DNA of 40,234 nt, taken from the NCBI GenBank assembly GCA_020852055.1, contig JADZBP010000002.1, positions 1 through 40,234 on the forward strand, given 5' to 3'. The DNA comes from Candidatus Latescibacterota bacterium (lineage in GTDB: Bacteria > Latescibacterota > UBA2968 > UBA8231). Positions 23,707 through 32,297 of the stretch are shown piece after piece (the first letter of the stretch is position 1; every line of letters begins with the position of its first letter). Below the pieces are notes generated by a model. It saw only the letters and a program-made list of their open reading frames with translations. It did not search any database and had not been told where the DNA came from. A program made the position numbers and the translations under genes.

Positions 23707-23723
23707 AATATACCTATAATTGC

Positions 23724-26700
23724 TCAGCGCAGCGAGGAGAGCTGCTGGCTGAGGAACGAGCCCTGCGACTGCAGCGAGGACAGGCTGCCTTCGAGCGCCG
23801 CGAATTTGCTGACCAGCCCCTGACGCGACACCTCCACCCGGCGCTCCAGCGAGGCGGTCTGTGCGTCGAGGTCCTTGAGGGTGTCGTCGATGGACTGCAC
23901 CCGGTTCTTGAGGGTGCCGGTGAAGGTGTCGGTGATGAAACTCAAGTCGTCGGCCAAGAGGCGGGCCACGCCGTGGACCAGCTTCACCTGCCCGTGGTCG
24001 GCGCCGCCTTCGGCCAGATCCTCCGGAGTGAGGCCCACCCGCACCGAAACCCCTTCCACGTGTTCCTCGCCGATGGCCCCGGTGAGGATGCGCCCGAAGC
24101 CGTCTGTCTTTTCGTTGTTGATGGTGCCGGCCGCATCAATACCGGCGTAGTCCCCGGTGGCCAGGCCTAGTTGGTCGATGCTCTGGGAGATGCTGAAGCC
24201 GTTGCGCGACCCGTAGGAATCGTGGCGCAGGGCCAGCTTGCCGTCCTGATTGAAGGCGGTGATCTCGATGCGCGGCCGTCCATCCTCCTCCTCCTCGATA
24301 CTGCCCAGGTCCAGGCTGCCGCCCCCCTGGTTGTCCTCGATGAGGGTGAGGGTCAGCTTGCTGTCGCCCACCTGGCCGTCGGTCACCGCGATCTTGCCTT
24401 CGGCATCGACGGCCACACTCACGCCCCCGCCAAAGGTGGTGCGCACCTCGCTGAGCAGGTCGCCCACGGTCTGGGTCGCCGGGTCGGTGATGGTGAAGAC
24501 CGTGCTCACCGACGAGCCCTCGTGGGTGGTGCCGTTGATACGGATGGTGTCGCCGGCGACGGCGCCGGCCCCGAAAATCTGGGAAAAGGCCGTGGCGGCG
24601 GTGATGGGGGTCGTGCCATCGGTGGTGTTCCCCGCCGTGCCGCGCCGCACCTCGGCCACCTCGCTGTCGAGGTTCTCGTTGATCTTGTCGACCACCTTGC
24701 TGAGGCTATCCCCTGCGGCCAGGTGCACATGGGCTTTGCGGCCCGAGGATTTGTCGATGATGGTCAGGGTCTGGTCCTGCGCCAGGCCCTCGCCCAGTTC
24801 GATGCCGCCCTGGACGAGCGCCTGCTCGGGAGCCCGGGTCACCTTGACCGCATAGGATCCCGGCTTGCTCTTCTTGTTGCTGGAGATGAACTCCAGCTTC
24901 TGGTCGGTGGTGCTGCCTTCGGAGACAAAGAGGCGGCGCACCGCGTCGAGGTCCTCGGTAAGGGCCGCATCGAGTTTGTCGTCGTCGACGTTGAGTTTGC
25001 CGTCGCGATCGAAGGCAACCCCCACCATCACCAGCGAATCGAACTTGCCGGTGAGGCCGTTCACCTGGCCGGAGATCAGGCCCCGCAGGCGCGACTGCAG
25101 GCTCAACAGGGTGGCATCACCCGAGAGCGGCCCGCCTTTCTGGGTCTTGGGATCGAGCAGAAACTGGTCGTTGATCAGCTTCATCGAGGTGTTGAACTGG
25201 TCGACGAAACTCTTGATGTTGCCCTTGAGATCCCCGGTATCGTCCTTGGTGATGGTAATCGAGATCGTCTCCCCCTCTGCCGCCTGCTTCAGGTCGAGGG
25301 TGACCCCTTCCACCGCATCGTCGACGGTGTTGGTGTCGCGGCTGAGGGTGATGCCGTTGATGCGGAATTTGGCATCCTGGCCGGTCTGCAGTTCCGCCGA
25401 CCGGGCGTCGAGGCCCTGAGTGGTGACACTCTGGCTGCCCAGGTCCAGGGCGCCGCCGCCCTCGTTGTTGGCCAGCAGGCTCAGGCTCAGCGAACTCTTG
25501 CCACTGGTCTTGTCCAGAACGGCAATACGCCCCGAAGCGTCGACCGAAGCGGTGACCCCGCCGCCATAGGCCTGCTCGATGGTATTGAGCAGGTTCTGGA
25601 CCTTCAGATTCGTGCTGGTCAGGGAGAAGGTGGCGTTGATTTGTTCGCCGTTGTGGTTGGTGCCGCCGATGGAGATGGTGTCACCCGCCTTGACACCCGC
25701 CCCGGCCAGGTCGGCGAAGCGGGTGTCGGCGGTGACGGCGGTGGCCGGCCCCATCACCCCCAGAGCGGCGAGCACGCCCCCCTGGTCCTCGAACTGGGTG
25801 GTGCCCGAGATCTCCAGCTTGAAGGTGCCGGCGCCGGTATCGGTCACGGCGGCGCTCACCCCGGAAATGGCGGCATTGTTAATGCGGTCGCGGATGGTCT
25901 CGAGCGAATCGGCGGCCAGATCGATGGCGACCGTCTGGTCGCCTATGGCGACACTGCCGGCCGCGCTGCTGCCGTTGAGGGAGCCGACGAGGTCGCTGCT
26001 GCTGGCAAACTCGGCGCTGTTGGCCACCTGGCCCTGGGTGTCGAGCAGGGAACCGCGTTCCTTGAGGGTGGCGCTGCTGGTCAGCACCTGAGTCACGCTG
26101 GTGAAGTTGCTGTTGGAGCCCACCAGGATACCGAGCGACTCAAGCGCGTTGCCGGCGTCGACAAAATCGGTGGTGCCGGCGATCTGCAGGCGGAAGAGCG
26201 TGCTGCCGTCGGCGCCGGTGGCGCTGGAGATGCTGGCGCTCACCCCGCTGATGCCGGCGTTGTTGATCTTGTCCTGGATATCGCCCAGGGAATCGGCAGC
26301 CAGGTCGAGAGCGATGCTCTGGCCAGCGATGGAGACATTGCCGGTCGGCCCGCCGGCAAGCCCGAGCAGGGCGCCCACCGAGGTGGTGGTGCTGGCAAAG
26401 GCGTCGCTCTCGCCGCCGCCGGCGACGCCGTCGGCGATGGCCCCTTCGCCGTCGAGCACCCCGAGCGCCTCAAAGGTGCCGGTCACGTCGGCGAACTGGT
26501 CCGTGCCTTCGATCTGCAACTGGTAGCGGGTGATACCGCCCTGGGAGGTGGTGACCACGCTGGCGCTCACCCCCTCGATGCCGGCGCTATTGATCTTGTC
26601 GCGGATGGCCTCGAGGGAATCGGTGGCCAGGTCGATCGCGACCTCGGCACCGTCGATGGTGACACTGCCGGCGGGCGGGTCGGCAAGCCCGAGCTGGGTG

Positions 26701-27380
26701 CCCACCGCCTGAGTGGCGTCGAGGAAGCGCGAGCTGCGGGCGCCGTTGAAAAAGGCATTCTTGGTGCGGGTCGTGCTCGAGGTGAAGCCGAGGGATTGGA
26801 GCACATCGCCGGCGCTGGCGTCCTTGACATCGAACCCGTCGGCGCCCACCGCTTTGGCGGTCAGGATGAGGCGGTTGTCTTTGGGGGTGACACTGAGGAT
26901 CTGGGCGGTGACCCCGGCATCGGCCTCGTTGATGGCCTGGCGGACGTCGGTGAGATCGTCCTCGGCCGCGATGGCGATGCTCTTGCCGTTGATGACAAAC
27001 TCGCCGCTGAGACCCAGACCGCTGGAGAGGCTGCCAAAGGAACGCGAGGAGAGGCTTCTGGCCTGGGCTAGCGCCAGAACCTCGACGTTGAAGGTGCCGG
27101 CCGCCGCATCGGTAGTGGCCTGCACCCCCACTCGTTCGGTATCGCTGGATTGGGCTTTGACAATCGAGAAGAGTTTGCCATCGGCCAGCTTGTCCACCGT
27201 GCTCTTGAGCGAAAGCAGGCCGGTGTTGATGCCCCGGAAGATTTCCTTCTGCTCCTGGAGCTTGGACTGCTTGCTGGCGTTCAGCTGGATGGGTCTTCTC
27301 TCGATATCGGTCAGCTGTTTGATGATGGACTCGGTGTCCAGACCCGAACCCAGACCCGAAAAGGTGATGCCATTTGCCAT
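23724..27380 (-). CDS. fliD: Flagellar cap protein FliD, repeat-expanded (1218 aa)
   Basis: The filament cap folds incoming flagellin and can act in adhesion. FliD is usually 450-700 aa; this one is 1218. The ends are canonical: N-terminal ITFSGLGSGLDTESIIKQLT, and C-terminal TFTGTLKNRVQSIDDTLKDL with a helical tail. Between them are four copies of a flagellin-IN-like repeat (about residues 127-206, 240-317, 348-428 and 485-553), each built on a strand plus the helix pattern AIDLAADSLETIRDRINNA. Two copies of another beta domain lie at about 556-652 and 934-1035, sharing GAGxxAGDTIxIxGT and GGGVxxxVDAxGxIAV. The repeats are diverged and in frame, so this is not an assembly duplication. Weak AGGA ribosome-binding site; it lies 62 nt after flaG. 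Confidence 0.95.
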   Translation of the reverse strand: MANGITFSGLGSGLDTESIIKQLTDIERRPIQLNASKQSKLQEQKEIFRGINTGLLSLKSTVDKLADGKLFSIVKAQSSDTERVGVQATTDAAAGTFNVEVLALAQARSLSSRSFGSLSSGLGLSGEFVINGKSIAIAAEDDLTDVRQAINEADAGVTAQILSVTPKDNRLILTAKAVGADGFDVKDASAGDVLQSLGFTSSTTRTKNAFFNGARSSRFLDATQAVGTQLGLADPPAGSVTIDGAEVAIDLATDSLEAIRDKINSAGIEGVSASVVTTSQGGITRYQLQIEGTDQFADVTGTFEALGVLDGEGAIADGVAGGGESDAFASTTTSVGALLGLAGGPTGNVSIAGQSIALDLAADSLGDIQDKINNAGISGVSASISSATGADGSTLFRLQIAGTTDFVDAGNALESLGILVGSNSNFTSVTQVLTSSATLKERGSLLDTQGQVANSAEFASSSDLVGSLNGSSAAGSVAIGDQTVAIDLAADSLETIRDRINNAAISGVSAAVTDTGAGTFKLEISGTTQFEDQGGVLAALGVMGPATAVTADTRFADLAGAGVKAGDTISIGGTNHNGEQINATFSLTSTNLKVQNLLNTIEQAYGGGVTASVDASGRIAVLDKTSGKSSLSLSLLANNEGGGALDLGSQSVTTQGLDARSAELQTGQDAKFRINGITLSRDTNTVDDAVEGVTLDLKQAAEGETISITITKDDTGDLKGNIKSFVDQFNTSMKLINDQFLLDPKTQKGGPLSGDATLLSLQSRLRGLISGQVNGLTGKFDSLVMVGVAFDRDGKLNVDDDKLDAALTEDLDAVRRLFVSEGSTTDQKLEFISSNKKSKPGSYAVKVTRAPEQALVQGGIELGEGLAQDQTLTIIDKSSGRKAHVHLAAGDSLSKVVDKINENLDSEVAEVRRGTAGNTTDGTTPITAATAFSQIFGAGAVAGDTIRINGTTHEGSSVSTVFTITDPATQTVGDLLSEVRTTFGGGVSVAVDAEGKIAVTDGQVGDSKLTLTLIEDNQGGGSLDLGSIEEEEDGRPRIEITAFNQDGKLALRHDSYGSRNGFSISQSIDQLGLATGDYAGIDAAGTINNEKTDGFGRILTGAIGEEHVEGVSVRVGLTPEDLAEGGADHGQVKLVHGVARLLADDLSFITDTFTGTLKNRVQSIDDTLKDLDAQTASLERRVEVSRQGLVSKFAALEGSLSSLQSQGSFLSQQLSSLR

Positions 27381-27442
27381 CTCAGCTTATCCTGAAATCA
27401 AGGCGCTTCCAGCGCTACCCCTTGCCTCCGTGCTGCGGTGCC

Positions 27443-27811
27443 TCAGCCCTGATCGTCGATCAGCAGACCGACGATCTTGTTCATACTGACGTTGGCATCC
27501 ATCAGTTGTTTGGGCGGGATCTGTTTGACTACCTCACCGGTATTGCTGTCGGTGATGCGCACCACCATGGTGCCGGTTGTTTCGTCCACCGAGACCGAGA
27601 GGTCGCTGTTCTGCTGCTGCAGCGCCTTGTCCAGTTCGGCGGCGGCGTGTTTCACGTTCTCCGCTGGCACCGGCTGGCTGGCCAGGGGGGCCGCCTGGTT
27701 TTCGCTGGCGGCCGGGACCACGGCCGAGGTCTCGGGACTTCTGGTTTTGGCCTTCACCGCTTCGCGGCTGGCGGCCTCTGGGATCTTCATGATCTGCGTT
27801 ATGCCTTCCAT
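27443..27811 (-). CDS. flaG: FlaG family protein
   Basis: A 122-aa protein. The first ~60 residues are low-complexity Ala/Pro/Ser. The conserved FlaG core is at the end: AAAELDKALQQQNSDLSVSVDETTGTMVVRI, then EVVKQIPPKQLMDA. FlaG influences filament length and often precedes fliD, as here. The ATG follows GAGGTGA. No sigma-28 promoter is visible, so transcription may come through the hairpin region after fliC3. Confidence 0.9.
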   Translation of the reverse strand: MEGITQIMKIPEAASREAVKAKTRSPETSAVVPAASENQAAPLASQPVPAENVKHAAAELDKALQQQNSDLSVSVDETTGTMVVRITDSNTGEVVKQIPPKQLMDANVSMNKIVGLLIDDQG

Positions 27812-27894
27812 GTTCTCTCACCTCACTCCGAGAGCTGCTTCGCTAGACCCTCACCTCATGCCACGCTTCCCCCGTCGTTTTAGAAGCCGGAACA

Positions 27895-27926
27895 GGGGCG
27901 TCACCGCCCTCTGGCAGTGGCGCCCC
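27895..27926 (-). other. Hairpin between fliC3 and flaG
   Basis: The stem GGGGCG/CGCCCC continues into CACTGCC/GGCGGTG (one wobble pair) with loop AGAG. No T-run follows on the minus strand, so it is probably not an efficient intrinsic terminator. It could stabilise the 3' end of the abundant fliC3 message while allowing some read-through into flaG-fliD-fliS. The remainder of the 163-nt gap shows no promoter. Confidence 0.4.
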
Positions 27927-27974
27927 TTCCCGCTCTTTGGGTTTCCTGTCGGTGCTACCCTTCTTCCGGTGCCT

Positions 27975-29135
27975 TTACTGCAGCAGCGCCAGGGCGTTCT
28001 GCGGCAGCACGTTGGCCTGGGCCAACATCGCGGTGGCCGCCTGCGAGAGGATCTGCGAGCGGGTGAAGTCGCTCACCTCGCTGGCGATGTCGGCGTCGCT
28101 GATGGCCGATTCGGAAGCCTGGATATTCTCGACTTCGTTCTCGGTGTAGGCGACCGCGAAGCCCAGGCGGTTCTGGAAGGCACCCAGGGTGCCGCGCTGT
28201 TTGGCCACCGCGCCGATGGCCTGGTCGATGGAGGTGAGCGCCGTACGGGCGGTGGTGATGGTGGCGATCGAAGTGCTGTTCAGGTTGAGGGTGGTGCCGC
28301 TGGCCCTCATGTCGGAGATGCTGACCTCCAGGCGGTTGTACGCCCGGTCGGAGGGCCCCACCTGGAAGGAACCGCCGGTGCCGGAATTGACGGTGATGTT
28401 CTGGCCGTCCAGGTCGCCGTCGGTATAGGACCCCGTCGCGCCGGCAACACTGGCGCCAGCCAGGGTCACCTGGACCCCCAGGCGGTCGAAATTGGCCACG
28501 AACTGGGTGCCGGTGGCAATCACGGAGCCGTCGAGGATGGTGCCGATGCTGATCGTCTGCGAAACAGTGCCGTTGCCCAGGGTGATGTTGCCGTCCGAAC
28601 CGGTATCCTCAAAGGTATAGGTACCGGTCTGGGCCCCGGAGATACTGATCGAGGTCACGCCGCTGGTGTTGCTGGCCGTCACCGCCGTCGAGGCGCCGTC
28701 CACTGTATTGCCATACCCGGTCAACAGGGTCTGGTTATTGTAGGTGGTGGCTGCGGCGATGCGGTCGATTTCGCCCATCAACTGGGAGAACTCGCCCTGT
28801 AACGCTTCGCGGTTGTTATCGGTGAAGGTCGAGTTACCGGACTGGGCGGCCAGCTCGCGCATCCGCACCAGGATGGCATTGGTCTCGTTGAGCGAACCTT
28901 CGGCCGTCTGCAGCAGGTTGCTCGCCTGCTCGGCATTGGTGATGGTGGCCTTCAGGCCAGACAGTTCCGCCCGCATGCCTTCGCGCACCGACAGGCCAGC
29001 CGCATCGTCCGAAGCCTTGTTGAGCCGCAGACCCGATGCCAGGCGCTCCTGTTTGGCCGCCAAGGTGCGGGTATTCGAATTTAGGTGCCGCCTCGCATTG
29101 AGGGCAGCGATATTTGTATTTACACGCAGCGCCAT
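27975..29135 (-). CDS. fliC: Flagellin (fliC3)
   Basis: A 386-aa flagellin. It begins MALRVNTNIAALNARRHLNSN, with SGLRLNKASDDAAGLSVREG near 50, central elements ITLGNGTVSQTI, ANFDRLGVQVTLAG and SYTDGDLDGQ, and C-terminal ESAISDADIASE and ANVLPQNALALLQ. The ATG at 29135 follows AAGGAGG; the in-frame start 69 nt upstream is rejected because it removes the conserved N-terminus. A long (~180 nt) leader follows a near-consensus sigma-28 promoter. The sequence is the most typical of the five flagellins, and with that promoter it may be a major subunit; this is inference. Confidence 0.96.
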   Translation of the reverse strand: MALRVNTNIAALNARRHLNSNTRTLAAKQERLASGLRLNKASDDAAGLSVREGMRAELSGLKATITNAEQASNLLQTAEGSLNETNAILVRMRELAAQSGNSTFTDNNREALQGEFSQLMGEIDRIAAATTYNNQTLLTGYGNTVDGASTAVTASNTSGVTSISISGAQTGTYTFEDTGSDGNITLGNGTVSQTISIGTILDGSVIATGTQFVANFDRLGVQVTLAGASVAGATGSYTDGDLDGQNITVNSGTGGSFQVGPSDRAYNRLEVSISDMRASGTTLNLNSTSIATITTARTALTSIDQAIGAVAKQRGTLGAFQNRLGFAVAYTENEVENIQASESAISDADIASEVSDFTRSQILSQAATAMLAQANVLPQNALALLQ

Positions 29136-29287
29136 GAAATCGAACCTCCTTGTTTGTTTTTTGTTAACGGCATCCCTGCCGGTTTCGTATGCCCCGTTCC
29201 CCAACGCGGCATTCGCTTTTCCGATCGATCAAATTGTCACGCCTAAACCAGTATTGCGCCGGCCACCTCCTTCAGCTCTCTAGCCGA

Positions 29288-29318
29288 ATAAAAGATACAA
29301 ATGGATTGTATCTTTTAT
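29288..29318 (-). repeat. 13-bp perfect inverted repeat at the 5' end of the fliC3 leader
   Basis: Arms ATAAAAGATACAA and TTGTATCTTTTAT are separated by 5 nt. The sigma-28 -10 box ends at 29321, so initiation near 29314 falls inside the first arm and the mRNA would start with a stable stem-loop. The surrounding 313-nt gap 29136-29448 also contains the sigma-28 promoter, a CCCCGG/CCGGGG stem and the ribosome-binding site. Confidence 0.8.
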
Positions 29319-29320
29319 CC

Positions 29321-29348
29321 TTATCGGCACTGCCTTCACTGAGCTTTA
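29321..29348 (-). promoter_or_regulatory. Sigma-28 promoter of fliC3
   Basis: TAAA (29348-29345, context TAAAGCTC), a 16-nt spacer and a perfect GCCGATAA (29328-29321). The spacer is 1 nt longer than the usual 15, as in fliC1. The distance to the start codon is about 185 nt. Confidence 0.85.
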
Positions 29349-29368
29349 ATCTTTTCTCGCCAGCCCAT

Positions 29369-29394
29369 CCCCGGAGCCTGTCCCGGCCCCGGGG
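29369..29394 (-). other. GC-rich hairpin downstream of fliC4
   Basis: CCCCGG/CCGGGG encloses GCC/GGC across one mismatch, with a 6-nt loop. It lies between the fliC4 stop and the fliC3 promoter. No T-run follows, so terminator function is uncertain. Confidence 0.35.
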
Positions 29395-29448
29395 CAACCG
29401 GCATTACTCTCATATATCGACCGCATCGGTACTTCCTTTATTTTTCAT

Positions 29449-30624
29449 CTACTGGCCCAGCAGGACCATCACCGCCTGCGGGGCGCTGTTGGCCTGGGCC
29501 AGCATGGCGGTTGCCGCCTGGGTCAGGATCTGGGTGCGGGTGAAAGCCGAGACTTCGGTCGCCATGTCCGCGTCGCGCACCGTGGCCTCGGAGGTGGTGT
29601 TTCCTTCGATGGCGTTCTCAGTGAAGCTGATGGTGTGGATCAACCGGTTCATCACGCTGCCCAGCTTGCCGCGCTGGGTGGCCACCTCGTCGATGGCCGC
29701 ATTGATGGAGTCGAGGGCGGAACGGGCGTTTTCCTGGCTGGACAACGAGAGGGTATTGAGGTTGAGGATCGAGCCGCTGGCGCTCATGTCGTCGATGCCG
29801 ATCTCGATGCGGTCCTCGACCACGTTGTCGGCGCCCACCTGGAAGGACCCGCCGGTGCCGCCACCCACCACGATGGTCGTCCCCTCCAAGTCGCCGTCCG
29901 TATAACTGCCGATGGCCCCGGCGCCCTGGTGTCCGGCCAGGGTCACCTGCACCCCGAGGCGGTCGAAATTGGCCACCGCCGTGGTTCCGGTGGCAACCGA
30001 GCTGCCGTCGAGAAAGAGCTGATGGGAATGCAGCGTCTGGGTGACCACCCCGTTCCCCAGGGTGAGATCGCCGTCGCCGGCCCCATCTATAAAGGTATAG
30101 GTTCCCTTGCCGGCCCCCGCCAGGGCTATCCGCGCCACCCCGGTGGTGGCGCTGGTGGTGAGCGCCGTGGATTGCTCCTCGTCGATATTGACGCCAAAAC
30201 CCGTCAGGATGCGCTGACCGTTGTACCCCGTGGAACGGGCGATGCGGTCGATTTCCTGCCGGAGCTGGATCATTTCGTTTTCTAGGGAGTCGCGGTTGTC
30301 GTCGTTGAGGGTGCTGGTGGCCGATTCCATGGCCAGTTCGCGGATACGGATCAGCACGGAACTGACCTCGTTGAGGGAACCTTCAGCCACCTGGAGCAGG
30401 TTGCTGCCCATTTCGGCGTTGCGCAGGCCGATGGAGAGACCGGAGAGTTGCGCCCGGAAGCCCTCGGAGATGGAAAGACCCGCGGCATCGTCTGTGGCGC
30501 GGTTGATGCGCATCCCTGAAGACAGCCGCTCGAGACGGGTGCCCATCTCTTTGCTGTTGGTGTTCAGGTGGCGTCGCACGTTTACGGCAGCGACGTTGTG
30601 ATTGACATTGATGGTAATCGCCAT
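29449..30624 (-). CDS. fliC: Flagellin (fliC4)
   Basis: A 391-aa flagellin. It begins MAITINVNHNVAAVNVRRHL, with SGMRINRATDDAAGLSISEG near 50. The central elements are LTLGNGVVTQTL, ANFDRLGVQVTLAG and SYTDGDLEGT, and the C-terminal ones SEATVRDADMATE and ILTQAATAMLAQANSAPQAV. The ATG at 30624 follows GGAGG by 7 nt. It is flanked by its own sigma-28 promoter and the fliC3 control region. Its N-terminus differs from the MALRVNTN start of fliC1 and fliC3, so it is not a recent copy. Confidence 0.96.
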   Translation of the reverse strand: MAITINVNHNVAAVNVRRHLNTNSKEMGTRLERLSSGMRINRATDDAAGLSISEGFRAQLSGLSIGLRNAEMGSNLLQVAEGSLNEVSSVLIRIRELAMESATSTLNDDNRDSLENEMIQLRQEIDRIARSTGYNGQRILTGFGVNIDEEQSTALTTSATTGVARIALAGAGKGTYTFIDGAGDGDLTLGNGVVTQTLHSHQLFLDGSSVATGTTAVANFDRLGVQVTLAGHQGAGAIGSYTDGDLEGTTIVVGGGTGGSFQVGADNVVEDRIEIGIDDMSASGSILNLNTLSLSSQENARSALDSINAAIDEVATQRGKLGSVMNRLIHTISFTENAIEGNTTSEATVRDADMATEVSAFTRTQILTQAATAMLAQANSAPQAVMVLLGQ

Positions 30625-30709
30625 AACCAAACCTCCATGTTCAGCGGCGTTTACGTGGGTGTAGGTGCGTTATCGTCCTTGATAAAAGTCAGTATGAATT
30701 ATTGTGATT

Positions 30710-30727
30710 TGATACTACTTTGTATCA
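30710..30727 (-). repeat. Stem-loop near the 5' end of the fliC4 leader
   Basis: TGATAC/GTATCA with a 6-nt loop, extendable by outer GTG/CAC pairs across a bulge. Predicted initiation from the sigma-28 promoter is near 30731, so the stem lies at the 5' terminus. Like the fliC3 hairpin, its first arm carries GATACAA. Confidence 0.55.
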
Positions 30728-30737
30728 CTCACCCCTT

Positions 30738-30764
30738 TTATCGACTGCCCAACTACACCCTTTA
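30738..30764 (-). promoter_or_regulatory. Sigma-28 promoter of fliC4
   Basis: TAAAGGGT-N11-GTCGATAA: TAAA at 30764-30761, 15 nt, then GTCGATAA at 30745-30738 (7/8 of GCCGATAA). The leader is about 105 nt. It lies in the 175-nt gap after fliC5, which also contains an imperfect CGGC-GCC/GGC-GCCG stem just past the fliC5 stop. Confidence 0.8.
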
Positions 30765-30799
30765 ACTTTTTTTCTGCGGCGGCCATCCTGGCGCCGTTT

Positions 30800-32239
30800 T
30801 TACTGGAGCAGGGTCAATGCCGTCTGGGGCAGGGCATTGGCCTGGGCCGCCATGGCGGTTGCCGCCTGGGTCAGGATCTGGCCGCGGGTGAAGGCCGACA
30901 CCTCTTCGGCCACGTCCGCATCGCGGATCGAGGATTCAGCGGCCTGCAGGTTCTCGATGGCGTTCTCGAGATTGAAGCTGGTATACTGCAGCCGGTTCTG
31001 GGTGGCGCCCAGGCTGCCGCGCTGCCGGGCCACCGCCAGGATGGCCGAATCGATCCGGGTGATGGTGGACCGGGCGCTCTGCTGGTTGGCAATCGACAAA
31101 CCGTTCAGATTGAGCTCGTTGCCCGAGGCCCGCATGTCGCCGATGTTGATCTCGATGCGGTTGTTCGCCCCGTCATTGGCGCCCACCTGCAGCGAGCCGC
31201 CGATGCCTGCGGTGACCACGATGCTTTTGCCGTTGAGGCGGCCATCCACATAGGAGTTGGCCGGAATCAGGCCCAGGGCCGCGGCCCCGTCCCCGCTCAC
31301 GTCGTGCCCGGCGGTATCGATCTGGATCTCGTTCAGGGTCGCGTCGTAGGTTGCCGATCCGGGAGGGGTGAGGCCGGTGAGCACCGTGTGCAACTCGGAG
31401 GCCACATTGGCCAGGGTGTCCCCGGCGGCAAGGGTGACCGCCTGGCCGGCGACGATGAAGCTGCCGCCCACGCCGGAATCAGCCGTGGTGCTGCGCAGAG
31501 CCTCGGTACTGGTGTCCACCTTGGGCCCCACCAGGGTGACCTGCACCCCGAGGCGGTCGAAATTGGCCAGGAAGGTGGTGCCGGTGGCGACCAGGTTCTG
31601 GCAGTTGTCGCGGTCCAGGGCCGACCCCACGTCGATGGACTGGCTCAGGGTGGTGCCGTCGTCGAGGGTGACCGAAAGGGTGATCTGGTTGTCCTGGGAA
31701 CTGGTGTCGGTAAAGACATAGGTGCCCGGCACCGCCCCTGATACCCCGACCTCGGTGGCGCCGGCGAAACCGGCCAGCGCCGTGGAGAGATCGCCGGACT
31801 GTTCCACACTGTTGCCGAAGCCGGTCAGCAGCACGGTGTCATTATAGGTGGTGGAGAGCGCGATGCGGTCCACTTCCTGGATGAGCTGGTTAAATTCGGC
31901 GGTCAGACCTTCGCGGTTGGAGTCGTTGATGGTGGAGTTGGACGACTGCACCGCCAGTTCGCGCATACGGGCCAGCATATTGCTGGTCTCGTTGAGCGAA
32001 CCTTCGGCCAACTGAATGAGGCTGGTGCCCTGGGAGGCGTTCTGCACGGCCTGTTTCATGCCCAGGATCTCGGAGCGCATACCCTCGGATACCGCCAGAC
32101 CGGCAGCGTCGTCGGCGCCGCGGTTGATGCGCAGACCCGAGGAGAGTCGCTCGATCCTCTTGGTAAAATCAGCGCTGTTCTTGTTCAGGTTTCGCGCTGC
32201 GTTGATCGCGCTGATATTGTTGCCAATGCGTAAGGGCAT
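30800..32239 (-). CDS. fliC: Flagellin with extended central domain (fliC5)
   Basis: A 479-aa flagellin, about 90 residues longer than its neighbours. It begins MPLRIGNNISAINAARNLNK (SD AAGGAGG), with SGLRINRGADDAAGLAVSEG near 50 and C-terminal ESSIRDADVAEE and ILTQAATAMAAQANALPQTA. The additional segment follows LGVQVTLVGPKVD, near residues 248-345. It contains GSFIVAGQAVTLAAGDTLAN, a strand-helix pattern resembling the flagellin-IN-like repeats of the FliD encoded downstream. It is the flagellin next to the large glycosyltransferase genes. Initiation is preferred at the internal ATG, not at a GTG 42 nt upstream. Confidence 0.95.
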   Translation of the reverse strand: MPLRIGNNISAINAARNLNKNSADFTKRIERLSSGLRINRGADDAAGLAVSEGMRSEILGMKQAVQNASQGTSLIQLAEGSLNETSNMLARMRELAVQSSNSTINDSNREGLTAEFNQLIQEVDRIALSTTYNDTVLLTGFGNSVEQSGDLSTALAGFAGATEVGVSGAVPGTYVFTDTSSQDNQITLSVTLDDGTTLSQSIDVGSALDRDNCQNLVATGTTFLANFDRLGVQVTLVGPKVDTSTEALRSTTADSGVGGSFIVAGQAVTLAAGDTLANVASELHTVLTGLTPPGSATYDATLNEIQIDTAGHDVSGDGAAALGLIPANSYVDGRLNGKSIVVTAGIGGSLQVGANDGANNRIEINIGDMRASGNELNLNGLSIANQQSARSTITRIDSAILAVARQRGSLGATQNRLQYTSFNLENAIENLQAAESSIRDADVAEEVSAFTRGQILTQAATAMAAQANALPQTALTLLQ

Positions 32240-32297
32240 CTCTACCTCCTTGGAATGGCCAATGCCTTCCTTGGGCTTCACGATTTTCCCCGCCGGG

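Noticed and set aside
24171-27071. A 966-codon open frame on the plus strand opposite fliD.
   Set aside because: It mirrors the FliD repeats, has Gly/Asp/Ala-biased composition, no ribosome-binding site and no recognisable domain. FliD is unambiguous.
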